Source: Blautia sp.
GTDB taxonomy: Bacteria; Bacillota; Clostridia; Lachnospirales; Lachnospiraceae
Length of the DNA stretch: 5,814 bases
NCBI GenBank assembly: GCA_030841965.1
Contig: JAUUSJ010000201.1
Location: 1-5,814 of the forward strand
Direction: 5' to 3'
The position numbers were made by a program, and so were the translations under genes. Positions 1 through 5,687 of this stretch are shown one piece after another (within the stretch, counting starts at the first letter, position 1; each line of letters begins with the position of its first letter). The notes below the pieces were generated by a model, which was not told the DNA's origin, ran no database searches, and worked only from the letters and a program-made list of their open reading frames with translations.

Positions 1-5
1 CATAT

Positions 6-56
6 ATCAGCGTATGTCGAAAAATCGTGGGAACGAACGTGTTTACGGAGCATATC
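6..56. repeat. Left arm of operon-flanking inverted repeat
   Basis: Positions 6-48 are the exact reverse complement of 5484-5526 (43 of 43). After a two-base mismatch the match continues for six bases (CATATC at 51-56, matching GATATG at 5476-5481). It also resembles 5590-5632 in direct orientation, sharing TCGAAAAATCG and GGNGCATATC, because the right-hand element is itself a palindrome. The window begins only a few bases before the arm, so the rest of a palindromic element may lie to the left. No open reading frame here looks real. Confidence 0.93.
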
Positions 57-60
57 CCTC

Positions 61-118
61 TCTCCTCTATCAGCGTCTCTCTATCAGCGTCTCTCTATCA
101 GCGTCTCTCTCCACAGCG
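61..118. repeat. 14-15-bp tandem repeat (about four units)
   Basis: Two exact 14-bp units, TCTCTCTATCAGCG, lie at 76-89 and 90-103. Diverged 15-bp units flank them at 61-75 and 104-118. The tract is pyrimidine-rich on the + strand and starts just after the left inverted-repeat arm. Its TATCAGCG core also occurs inside the arm at 5-12. The stretch from 119 to 235 holds nothing else I can name. Confidence 0.85.
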
Positions 119-235
119 TCCCTCTCGACAATATCTGTCCCCACAGCGCCTTTTTCCATCCTAAAAAAACAAACAGCAAAATGCACAAAATCACCCTACC
201 ATTTTCGTGAAAAATATAGAAAAAGCAAAAAGATA

Positions 236-264
236 TTGACAAAACAATAACTAGCGAGTATACT
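236..264 (+). promoter_or_regulatory. Operon promoter (sigma-A type)
   Basis: A perfect -35 box TTGACA (236-241) is separated by 17 bp from a -10 box TATACT (259-264, 5 of 6). The expected transcript start is near 271, which puts the RAT site about 27 nt into the RNA. This is the best promoter in the window and is correctly placed to drive the leader and licT. Confidence 0.85.
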
Positions 265-297
265 TAAAAACAAGTTAATAACAAAGCGGTTTTGATG

Positions 298-326
298 GGC
301 TTGTTACTATTCAATTAGGCAATACC
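298..326 (+). promoter_or_regulatory. RAT (ribonucleic antiterminator) site for LicT
   Basis: This 29-nt element has the length and conserved halves of bgl/lic RAT sites: GGCTTGTTACT at 298-308 and TAGGCAATACC at 316-326, compared with GGATTGTTACT and CAGGCAAAACC in E. coli bgl (recalled). It lies between the promoter and an intrinsic terminator, and its last six bases form the 5' strand of the terminator stem. Folding as the RAT hairpin, stabilised by the LicT CAT domain, therefore excludes the terminator. The site precedes the antiterminator gene itself, which implies autoregulation. Confidence 0.88.
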
Positions 327-404
327 GAGCGATACCAGTATTTTATGAAGTATATATGGATAATATATACCGATAGAACTGTGTGATTGTTGGGTATTTT
401 TTTT
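321..404 (+). terminator. Leader intrinsic terminator overlapping the RAT
   Basis: Positions 321-333 pair with 386-398 over 13 positions: twelve pairs including two G-U, with one G·G mismatch. An eight-T run follows (397-404). The large loop contains its own small hairpin, GTATATA/TATATAC at 350-356 and 364-370. The 5' strand shares AATACC with the 3' half of the RAT, so the two structures are mutually exclusive. This is the off-state that would stop transcription before licT when LicT is inactive. Confidence 0.8.
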
Positions 405-429
405 ATGTAAATTTTGGATTATATTCTCT

Positions 430-470
430 GAGCATATCCTGATTTTAAAGTTTAGAGATGGATATGTTTT
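430..470 (+). other. Possible hairpin in the licT 5' leader
   Basis: CATATCC (433-439) is inverted at GGATATG (460-466). The stem can be extended outward by weak pairs and is followed by TTTT. A second short pair, TCTCT (425-429) with AGAGA (454-458), would cross it. It lies between the leader terminator and the licT ribosome binding site. It could be a weak secondary terminator or chance pairing in AT-rich DNA. Apart from this, 405-500 shows nothing. Confidence 0.3.
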
Positions 471-519
471 ATGCAATAAGATATAGGTATAGGTTTAGAT
501 GTAGGAGATGCAAAAGCGT

Positions 520-1353
520 ATGATTGTAAAGAAAATTTTAAACAATAATGTAATTACTTCACTCGATGAAAAGGGACAAGAAATCGTTATCATGGGGAAA
601 GGAATTGGGTGGAACTTAAAAAGTGGAGAGGAGATTGATGAGACAAAAATTGAGAAGATTTTCCGGATGGATACAGCGAGTTCAATGGCTCGGATGAAAC
701 AGCTTTTATTAGAAGTTCAGCCAGAATCCGTGAGAGTAAGTTCTAGAATTATAGATTATGCAAAAGAATATTTAGAGAAAGACTTAAAGAAAAATATTTA
801 CATTACATTGACCGATCATATTGATTTTGCGATAGAGAGATTTAAGAATGGAATTAGTTTTCACTCAGCATTATTTTGGGAGATTAAAATGATTTATCCA
901 AAGGAGTTTGAGGTTGGAAAGTATGGATTGAAAATAATTGAGGAAGAATTAGGTTTGGCTCTTCCTGAGGAGGAGGCAGCTTCGATTGCATTGCATTTAG
1001 TTAACGCCCAGAGTGGAGACAGCATGACTCAGACCCAGGCTACGATTGATTTGATAGGAAAGTCCCTAAATATTGTGAGACTTTCGATGAGAGAGGAATT
1101 TGAAGAAGATTCCTTGGATTACCAGAGATTTGTGACACATTTGACGTTTTTTGCACAGAGAGTTTTACAGAAGAAAAATTTGGCTCCTCAGCAAAATTTC
1201 CTCTATGAGACAATGCAGCCTAATTATCCAAAAGAATTTCGATGTGCAGAGAAAATCGCAAGGTATGTCGAGAGAGAGTATAATGTTGATATTGGAAAAG
1301 AGGAGATTACATTTTTGGCGGTACATATTATTCGGGTTACTGCGAAGAAATAG
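520..1353 (+). CDS. licT: LicT/BglG-family transcriptional antiterminator
   Basis: RNA-binding antiterminator that binds the RAT in nascent mRNA and prevents early termination; its activity is set by PTS phosphorylation. The 277-residue protein has an N-terminal CAT RNA-binding domain (about 1-55; NNNVI and MGKGIGW), then PRD1 (about 65-170) and PRD2 (about 171-277). All four PRD histidines are present: H100 (LTDHIDFA), H159 (IALHLVNA), H207 (FVTHLTFF) and H269 (LAVHIIRV). Their numbering is identical to B. subtilis LicT as I recall it. That supports the ATG at 520 over the in-frame ATG at 508, which abuts its AGGAG with no spacer; from 503-507 to 520 the gap is 12 nt. In the family, PRD1 is phosphorylated by the EII (inhibiting) and PRD2 by HPr (activating). 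The RNA-contact region has K27 and W31, where LicT has R27 and F31. Its gene follows a RAT/terminator, so it should control its own expression. The specific sugar is inferred from the downstream genes. Confidence 0.95.
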   Translation: MIVKKILNNNVITSLDEKGQEIVIMGKGIGWNLKSGEEIDETKIEKIFRMDTASSMARMKQLLLEVQPESVRVSSRIIDYAKEYLEKDLKKNIYITLTDHIDFAIERFKNGISFHSALFWEIKMIYPKEFEVGKYGLKIIEEELGLALPEEEAASIALHLVNAQSGDSMTQTQATIDLIGKSLNIVRLSMREEFEEDSLDYQRFVTHLTFFAQRVLQKKNLAPQQNFLYETMQPNYPKEFRCAEKIARYVEREYNVDIGKEEITFLAVHIIRVTAKK

Positions 1354-1368
1354 ATATCTGTATTAAAA

Positions 1369-1433
1369 GAATTGCGGGAGCATATTGTGCGGAGCAATTC
1401 GGTATCATAGGGGTCAAAAGACTTTTTGCCCCC
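1369..1433 (+). other. Two tandem hairpins after licT
   Basis: GAATTGC (1369-1375) pairs with GCAATTC (1394-1400), with a small GCA/TGC helix inside. Directly after it, GGGG-T-CAAAA (1410-1419) pairs with TTTTTGCCCC (1423/1424-1432/1433) with a bulge. Neither is followed by a T-run, so they do not look like terminators. They may stabilise the 3' end of licT mRNA or mark a processing site between licT and bglP; this is inference. Confidence 0.45.
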
Positions 1434-1454
1434 AACATCATTGAAAAGAGTTAA

Positions 1455-1483
1455 TAATTGTTATCCTTTTAGCCGGCATTAGG
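1455..1483 (+). promoter_or_regulatory. Degenerate RAT-like sequence (doubtful)
   Basis: Aligned to a 29-nt RAT, ATTGTTA (1457-1463) and GGCA (1475-1478) sit at the right positions. The closing GG/CC pairs and several middle bases do not match. The same stretch forms a simple hairpin, TATCCT/AGGATA (1462-1467 and 1481-1486). E. coli bgl has a second RAT in the equivalent gap after bglG, so this could be a relic, but chance is a fair alternative. Confidence 0.2.
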
Positions 1484-1548
1484 ATACATTTATCATATTT
1501 ATGATTGCGATAGCATGAAAATGTAGAGCAGTCAACTTTTATTTATTG

Positions 1549-1580
1549 CTGTCTGCGTCAGTAGATGTGACAGTTTATTT
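1549..1580 (+). terminator. Weak terminator-like hairpin before bglP
   Basis: CTGTC (1549-1553) pairs with GACAG (1569-1573) across a 15-nt loop and is followed by the T-rich TTTATTTT. The stem is short and interrupted. If it works at all, it would only partly reduce read-through from licT into bglP. Confidence 0.25.
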
Positions 1581-1608
1581 TGAAAGTCTTAAGGGATGAT
1601 GATATAAG
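1580..1608 (+). promoter_or_regulatory. Candidate internal promoter for bglP
   Basis: TTGAAA (1580-1585, 5 of 6) lies 17 bp before TATAAG (1603-1608, 5 of 6), which is preceded by TGA, an extended -10. A start near 1615 would leave a leader of about 65 nt before bglP, with no recognisable RAT. If active, it would give bglP and bglA some transcription independent of LicT. Confidence 0.45.
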
Positions 1609-1678
1609 ATGACTATATAAAATGCTACTCCCTTTAGACAAAGTATCTTATGGATTAGAAATTTAGGAGGAAGAGAGA

Positions 1679-3553
1679 ATGGCAAAAGTAAGAGATTATG
1701 GTAAATTGGCGAAAGATATTCGCGATGCCGTTGGCGAGAGCAATATTATGAATGCACAGCATTGTGCAACCAGGTTGCGATTGGTTCTAAAGGAGAGCCC
1801 ATCGGATGATGTGACAAAGCAGATATCTTCTATGCCTGGTGTTATTCAGGTAGTAGAAAAGGGTGGACAGTATCAGATTGTTATCGGTACACATGCGAAG
1901 GATGTATATGCTGAATTGATGCAGATTATGTCTATCGATGAAAGTGAACAGCCACAGGTAAAACAAAGTTTTGTAAACCGTGTGATTGCCACGATGTCAG
2001 CTGTATTTGCTCCATTTGTGTATATTCTTGCGGCAGCAGGTTTGATACAGGGTGCGTTGATTATTATTTTACAGTTTGCTCCAAATTTTGCAAACACGGG
2101 AACTTATGAGGTGTTAAGTTTTATTTCATGGACACCATTTACATTTTTACCAGTATTGATCGCAGTGACTGCGTCAAAGCATTTTAAATGTAATACATAT
2201 ATAGCAATGTGGTGTTGTCTTGCGCTTGTAAATAGCTCTTGGGGCGATATTGCGGCGCGGATTGCAGAGGGTGAGTCTGTTAAATTTTTAATTTTTGATA
2301 TGGCACAGACGACTTATACATCTACTGTATTACCACCTCTTTTCTTAGTATTAGTTTTATCTTATTTGGAGAGATTTTTAGAGAAGCATATTCCAGATGT
2401 GATTAAGGCGCTTGCAATTCCATTTATTTGTGCGATTATTATGGTACCAGCTACAATTTTAGTAATTGGACCTATCTCTGATGCAATTGCAAATGCACTC
2501 GCAATCGGATTCAATGCTTTATGTAATAATGTTCCAATTTTAGCGGCATTAATTGTCGGTGGTTTCTGGCAGGTATTTGTTATTTTTGGTGTTCACTGGG
2601 GTGTTACTCCTATGGTAATGGCAAACTTCGCAAATAATGGTTGCGATGCATTCCAGGCATTTCAGACTTGTGCAGTTATCGCTCAGGCGGCAGCATGTTT
2701 TGGTGTATTTATTAAGACAAAAGATAAAGAAATTAAAAATGTATCCTTCTCAGCTGGATTGACAGGTATTTTTGGTATTACTGAGCCTGCCATCTACGGT
2801 GTTACATTAAGACTGAAGAAACCATTTATCTGTGGTTGTATCGGTGGAGCAGTCGGTGCATGTGTGGTAGCTTTAACCCATGCAATGTACTATGTATATG
2901 CAGGTCTTCCAGGATTACTTACTACTGTAAATGCAATTAGCGATACGAATCCAGGTTCTTTCCGTGGACAATTAATCGCTGTATTAGTTACTATCGTTGT
3001 TACAATTGTTTTAGTTCAGATTATCGGCTGTGATGAGAAGAAAGTTGAGGCAAAAGAAGTAGAAGAGACAAAAGATGAGCCTGCAAAGGCAGTGGAAGGT
3101 GGAAAGTTTACTATTTATGCTCCATTAAACGGTGAGGCAAAGAAGCTTGAGGAAGTGGATGACCCTACTTTTTCCGCAGGAATTTTGGGACAGGGTGCAG
3201 CAATTATTCCTTCTGAGGGAAAATTATATGCACCGTTTGACGGAACTGTGGCTTCTATTTTTGACACGAAACATGCGATTTGTCTGGAAAATAGCAGTGG
3301 GGCAGAGATTTTAATGCATATCGGACTTGAGACAGTGACGCTTGGCGGAAAGTATTTTGATGCCAAGGTAAAGGCTGGAGATACAGTAAAGACGGGAGAT
3401 TTATTGATAGAGTTTGACTTAGAGGCAATCAAGAAAGAATTTCAGACGATCACGCCTGTACTTGTCGCTAATGCGGATGATTTTGAGAATGTGATATCGA
3501 TTAAGACAAGCGGAAAGATTCAGGCGGGCGATGCATTTATAGAAGTAAAATAA
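1679..3553 (+). CDS. bglP: PTS β-glucoside transporter subunit EIIBCA
   Basis: Membrane permease that imports β-glucosides and phosphorylates them at C6 using phosphate from HPr; it also acts as the sugar sensor controlling LicT. The 624 residues hold all three domains in order. EIIB is about 1-90, with phospho-cysteine C29 in the QHCATRLRL motif. EIIC is about 105-450, a multi-spanning hydrophobic domain with GVHWGVTP (H306) and GITEPAIYG (366-374). A charged Lys/Glu-rich linker at about 451-474 leads to a Glc-type EIIA at about 477-624, with H532 and phospho-histidine H547 in LMHIGLE. H306 and H547 have the same numbers as in E. coli BglF as I recall. The ATG at 1679 has AGGAGG at 1665-1670, 8 nt upstream. 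The protein is full length with no broken domain. It follows licT after 325 bp, as in bglGFB. The exact substrate (salicin, arbutin, cellobiose, gentiobiose) cannot be read from sequence. Confidence 0.96.
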   Translation: MAKVRDYGKLAKDIRDAVGESNIMNAQHCATRLRLVLKESPSDDVTKQISSMPGVIQVVEKGGQYQIVIGTHAKDVYAELMQIMSIDESEQPQVKQSFVNRVIATMSAVFAPFVYILAAAGLIQGALIIILQFAPNFANTGTYEVLSFISWTPFTFLPVLIAVTASKHFKCNTYIAMWCCLALVNSSWGDIAARIAEGESVKFLIFDMAQTTYTSTVLPPLFLVLVLSYLERFLEKHIPDVIKALAIPFICAIIMVPATILVIGPISDAIANALAIGFNALCNNVPILAALIVGGFWQVFVIFGVHWGVTPMVMANFANNGCDAFQAFQTCAVIAQAAACFGVFIKTKDKEIKNVSFSAGLTGIFGITEPAIYGVTLRLKKPFICGCIGGAVGACVVALTHAMYYVYAGLPGLLTTVNAISDTNPGSFRGQLIAVLVTIVVTIVLVQIIGCDEKKVEAKEVEETKDEPAKAVEGGKFTIYAPLNGEAKKLEEVDDPTFSAGILGQGAAIIPSEGKLYAPFDGTVASIFDTKHAICLENSSGAEILMHIGLETVTLGGKYFDAKVKAGDTVKTGDLLIEFDLEAIKKEFQTITPVLVANADDFENVISIKTSGKIQAGDAFIEVK

Positions 3554-3567
3554 GAAGATGGATTAAG

Positions 3568-3629
3568 CTGGCTTTGAATGAGCAGTGATGATTTTTACAG
3601 CCACTTAGTCACTGACAGTGAGAAGCCAG
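3568..3629 (+). other. Competing RNA stems between bglP and bglA
   Basis: An outer stem, CTGGCTT (3568-3574) with AAGCCAG (3623-3629), encloses three mutually complementary hexamers: CAGTGA (3583-3588), TCACTG (3609-3614) and CAGTGA (3616-3621). The middle one can pair with either neighbour but not both, so two exclusive folds are possible. No strong T-run follows. It may be an mRNA stability element or a conformational switch; its role is unknown. Confidence 0.5.
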
Positions 3630-3685
3630 TTATTTGAAAGCTTATCATTTATAGAAATGACTATGGGGAAAAGATGGGTAGGAAT

Positions 3686-3765
3686 GGGCGTTTAAGAAGG
3701 AAACTATTTCTTGTTCTCACCTCCTCTTGTAATACAATAAGAATTAAGAAATTTCTTAAATGCCC
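3686..3765 (+). other. Long hairpin upstream of bglA with anti-SD-like loop
   Basis: GGGCGTTTAAGAA (3686-3698) pairs with TTCTTAAATGCCC (3753-3765) over 13 positions with one G-U pair. The 54-nt loop contains TCACCTCCT (3717-3725), which matches the anti-Shine-Dalgarno core of 16S rRNA and is complementary to AGGAG in ribosome binding sites, including that of bglA (3868-3872). The loop also contains TTAAGAAATTTCTTAA (3744-3759), a perfect 16-bp palindrome. There is no terminal T-run, so it is not a simple terminator. Confidence 0.55.
3711..3738 (+). promoter_or_regulatory. Weak candidate promoter for bglA
   Basis: TACAAT (3733-3738, 5 of 6) could be a -10 box. The nearest -35 is a poor TTGTTC (3711-3716) with a 16-bp gap. 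A start near 3745 would fall on the palindrome at 3744-3759. Reading through from bglP is the simpler source of bglA mRNA. Confidence 0.22.
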
Positions 3766-3881
3766 GAAATAAATGGTAAGCTTATTATCTAGAATACTGA
3801 TGGGGACTTAGGGCAATATAGAGAAAAAAGAATGGACGAGAAGTAAAATATAAAAAGCAGATAAGAAAGGAGATAAATACT

Positions 3882-5315
3882 ATGGCATTACCAAAAGATT
3901 TTTTATGGGGCGGCGCAGTTGCAGCCCACCAGCTCGAGGGCGGTTGGAATGAAGGAGGAAAAGGTCCAAATGTTTGTGATGTATTGACAGGAGGCTCGCA
4001 TGGAGTGGCGCGCCGTATTACAGACACAGTGGTAGAGGGAGAGTATTATCCAAACCATGATGCCGTTGATTTTTATCATCATTATAAGGAGGATATCGCA
4101 CTTTTTGCGGAGATGGGATTTAAGTGCTTCCGTACAAGTATTGCGTGGACTCGTATTTTCCCAATGGGAGATGAGGAGCAGCCAAACGAGGCGGGACTTC
4201 AGTTTTATGATGATATGTTTGATGAGCTTTTAAAATACGGAATTGAGCCAGTAATTACTTTGAGTCATTTTGAGATGCCTCTTCACTTGGCAAAAGAGTA
4301 TGGCGGATGGATGAACCGTAAGGTGGTAGATTTCTTTGTGAAATTTGCGAAGGCTTGTTTTGAGAGATATAAGGGGAAAGTAAAATATTGGATGACATTT
4401 AATGAGATTAATAACCAGATGAATTATAAAAATGATATTTTTGGCTGGACGAATTCAGGAGTTATTTTCTCACAGTATGAAAATCCAGAAGAGGCGATGT
4501 ATCAGTGTGCGCACCATGAGCTTGTGGCAAGTGCATTGGCAGTGAAGATAGGTCATGAGATTAACCCTGATTTTCAGATTGGTTGTATGATTTCAATGGT
4601 TCCGATTTATCCATACTCTTGTAGACCTGCGGATATGATTTTATCGGTTCAGGAGATGCATATGAGATATTTCTTTGGTGATATTCATTGTCGTGGACAT
4701 TATCCAAATTATGCGAAGAAGATGTTTGAGCGTAAGGGATTTGAGATTAAGATGGAGCCAGAGGATGAGAAAATATTGTCTGAAGGTACGGTGGATTATA
4801 TTGGATTTTCTTATTATATGTCAAATGTTGTGGATTCTCAGACAACGGTGGATGTATCAAAGAGCGTTGAGGCAAGTAGTCCTCATACGGTAGCTAATCC
4901 ATATGTGAAGGCGACCGAGTGGGGATGGACGATTGACCCAGAGGGACTTCGCTATGCATTGAATGTACTTTATGAGCGATATGAGAAACCTCTCTTTATT
5001 GTAGAGAATGGTTTTGGAGCGGTTGATGTGAAAAATCCAGACGGAAGTTGTGATGACCCAGCGAGAATTGCTTATCTTCGTGCACATATCGAGGAGATGA
5101 AAAAGGCAGTTGAGGAAGACGGTGTTGAGTTGATGGGGTATACGCCATGGGGATGCATTGATTTGGTATCGTTTACAACTGGAGAGTATAAGAAGCGTTA
5201 TGGGTTTATATATGTGGACCGAAATGATGATGGAACAGGTGATTTTTCTAGGAGTAAGAAGTTGTCATTTGATTGGTATAAAGAAGTGATTGAATCAAAT
5301 GGGGAGAAGTTGTAG
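3882..5315 (+). CDS. bglA: 6-phospho-β-glucosidase, GH1 family
   Basis: Cytoplasmic retaining glycosidase that cleaves the 6-phospho-β-glucosides delivered by BglP into glucose-6-phosphate and an aglycone or glucose. The 477-residue TIM-barrel protein is the usual length. The N-terminal LPKDFLWGGAVAAHQLEGG (sugar-contact Q17) is typical of GH1. The acid/base glutamate is E175 in TFNEIN and the nucleophile is E375 in IVENGFG. The C-terminal loop VSFTTGEYKKRYGF supplies S430, K438 and Y440, the phosphate-binding Ser/Lys/Tyr set that separates phospho-glycosidases from plain β-glucosidases. There is no signal peptide. The ATG at 3882 has AAGGAG at 3867-3872, 9 nt upstream. It is the third gene of the operon, 328 bp after bglP, and is followed by a strong terminator. 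In B. subtilis the equivalent is called bglH and in E. coli bglB. A 6-phospho-β-galactosidase is less likely given the bglP and licT neighbours. Confidence 0.95.
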   Translation: MALPKDFLWGGAVAAHQLEGGWNEGGKGPNVCDVLTGGSHGVARRITDTVVEGEYYPNHDAVDFYHHYKEDIALFAEMGFKCFRTSIAWTRIFPMGDEEQPNEAGLQFYDDMFDELLKYGIEPVITLSHFEMPLHLAKEYGGWMNRKVVDFFVKFAKACFERYKGKVKYWMTFNEINNQMNYKNDIFGWTNSGVIFSQYENPEEAMYQCAHHELVASALAVKIGHEINPDFQIGCMISMVPIYPYSCRPADMILSVQEMHMRYFFGDIHCRGHYPNYAKKMFERKGFEIKMEPEDEKILSEGTVDYIGFSYYMSNVVDSQTTVDVSKSVEASSPHTVANPYVKATEWGWTIDPEGLRYALNVLYERYEKPLFIVENGFGAVDVKNPDGSCDDPARIAYLRAHIEEMKKAVEEDGVELMGYTPWGCIDLVSFTTGEYKKRYGFIYVDRNDDGTGDFSRSKKLSFDWYKEVIESNGEKL

Positions 5316-5353
5316 AGTTTAAACGGTATACTTTGTGAGATAAGGGATGTATT

Positions 5354-5399
5354 TATGCCCAGAAGACGTAGGATGTGGTTGTCTTCTGGGTATATTTTT
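5354..5399 (+). terminator. Operon intrinsic terminator
   Basis: A perfect 10-bp stem, CCCAGAAGAC (5358-5367) with GTCTTCTGGG (5381-5390), can be extended by TATG/TATA pairing at its base. It is followed by a T-rich tail ending in TTTTT (5395-5399). It lies 38 bp after the bglA stop and closes the operon. Confidence 0.88.
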
Positions 5400-5410
5400 A
5401 TGGGATAAAA

Positions 5411-5456
5411 AGAAATGGGAAGGGGGATGGATGAGGGGGATGGAGTGGAGGGGGGA
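5411..5456 (+). repeat. G-rich purine tract beside the palindromic element
   Basis: Nearly all purine with scattered T. It contains G-runs of 3, 5, 5 and 6 separated by 2, 8 and 10 bases. It mirrors the pyrimidine-rich tract next to the left inverted-repeat arm (57-126) when that is read on the opposite strand. The G-runs could form a non-canonical quadruplex, but two of the loops are long. Confidence 0.6.
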
Positions 5457-5457
5457 C

Positions 5458-5653
5458 GCTAAGAGAGCAAGCCAAGATATGTCCCGTAAACACGTTCGTT
5501 CCCACGATTTTTCGACATACGCTGATTTTTGTCGCTTCCCGCAAACTCGCAGCTATGCTGCTCAAACAGTGCTCCAGCGACAAAGCTAAGTATATCGAAA
5601 AATCGCTCCACTCTCTATCGTTTTCGGGGCATATCTTGGCTTGCTCTCTTGGC
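5458..5653. repeat. Large imperfect palindromic element (right copy)
   Basis: The outer arms, 5461-5485 and 5626-5650, are inverted with 24 of 25 matching, and as RNA the one difference is G-U. Pairing extends to 5458/5653. Inside, 5505-5520 and 5590-5605 match at 15 of 16, and 5528-5536 and 5576-5584 match at 9 of 9. The apex is GCAGC-TAT-GCTGC (5549-5561). The left half contains the 43-bp sequence repeated inverted at 6-48. No transposase is encoded, so a MITE-like, REP-like or other structured intergenic repeat family is the likeliest class. I cannot name the family from sequence alone. Target-site duplications are not evident. Confidence 0.8.
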
Positions 5654-5687
5654 TGTGTATTGGCGAAACTGCTATTTTGCTCTCTTT

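Noticed and set aside
14..250. Open reading frame of 78 codons on the + strand
   Set aside because: It runs through the inverted-repeat arm and the 14-bp tandem repeats, giving a low-complexity Ser/Leu-rich product, has no ribosome binding site and overlaps the operon promoter.
280..294. Catabolite-responsive element (cre) near the operon start
   Set aside because: CAAAGCGGTTTTG is partly symmetric and well placed, but it misses the conserved TG and CA ends of the cre consensus. It is too weak to annotate, though carbon catabolite repression would be expected.
508..519. Upstream ATG at 508 as the licT start
   Set aside because: It directly abuts the AGGAG with no spacer. Starting at 520 gives 277 residues and places all four PRD histidines at the LicT positions.
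1410..1433. Terminator after licT
   Set aside because: The stem is GC-rich at its base but is followed by CCAACATC rather than a T-run.
3785..4027. Minus-strand reading frame across the bglA start
   Set aside because: It is a shadow of bglA and its leader, overlapping a strongly supported gene with catalytic motifs.
5398..5583. Open reading frame of 61 codons on the - strand
   Set aside because: It lies wholly in the G-rich tract and palindrome, and its proline/histidine-rich end comes from the C-runs.
5347..5589. Open reading frame of 80 codons on the + strand
   Set aside because: It begins inside the operon terminator and passes through the G-rich tract and the palindromic element. It has no plausible ribosome binding site and no family resemblance.
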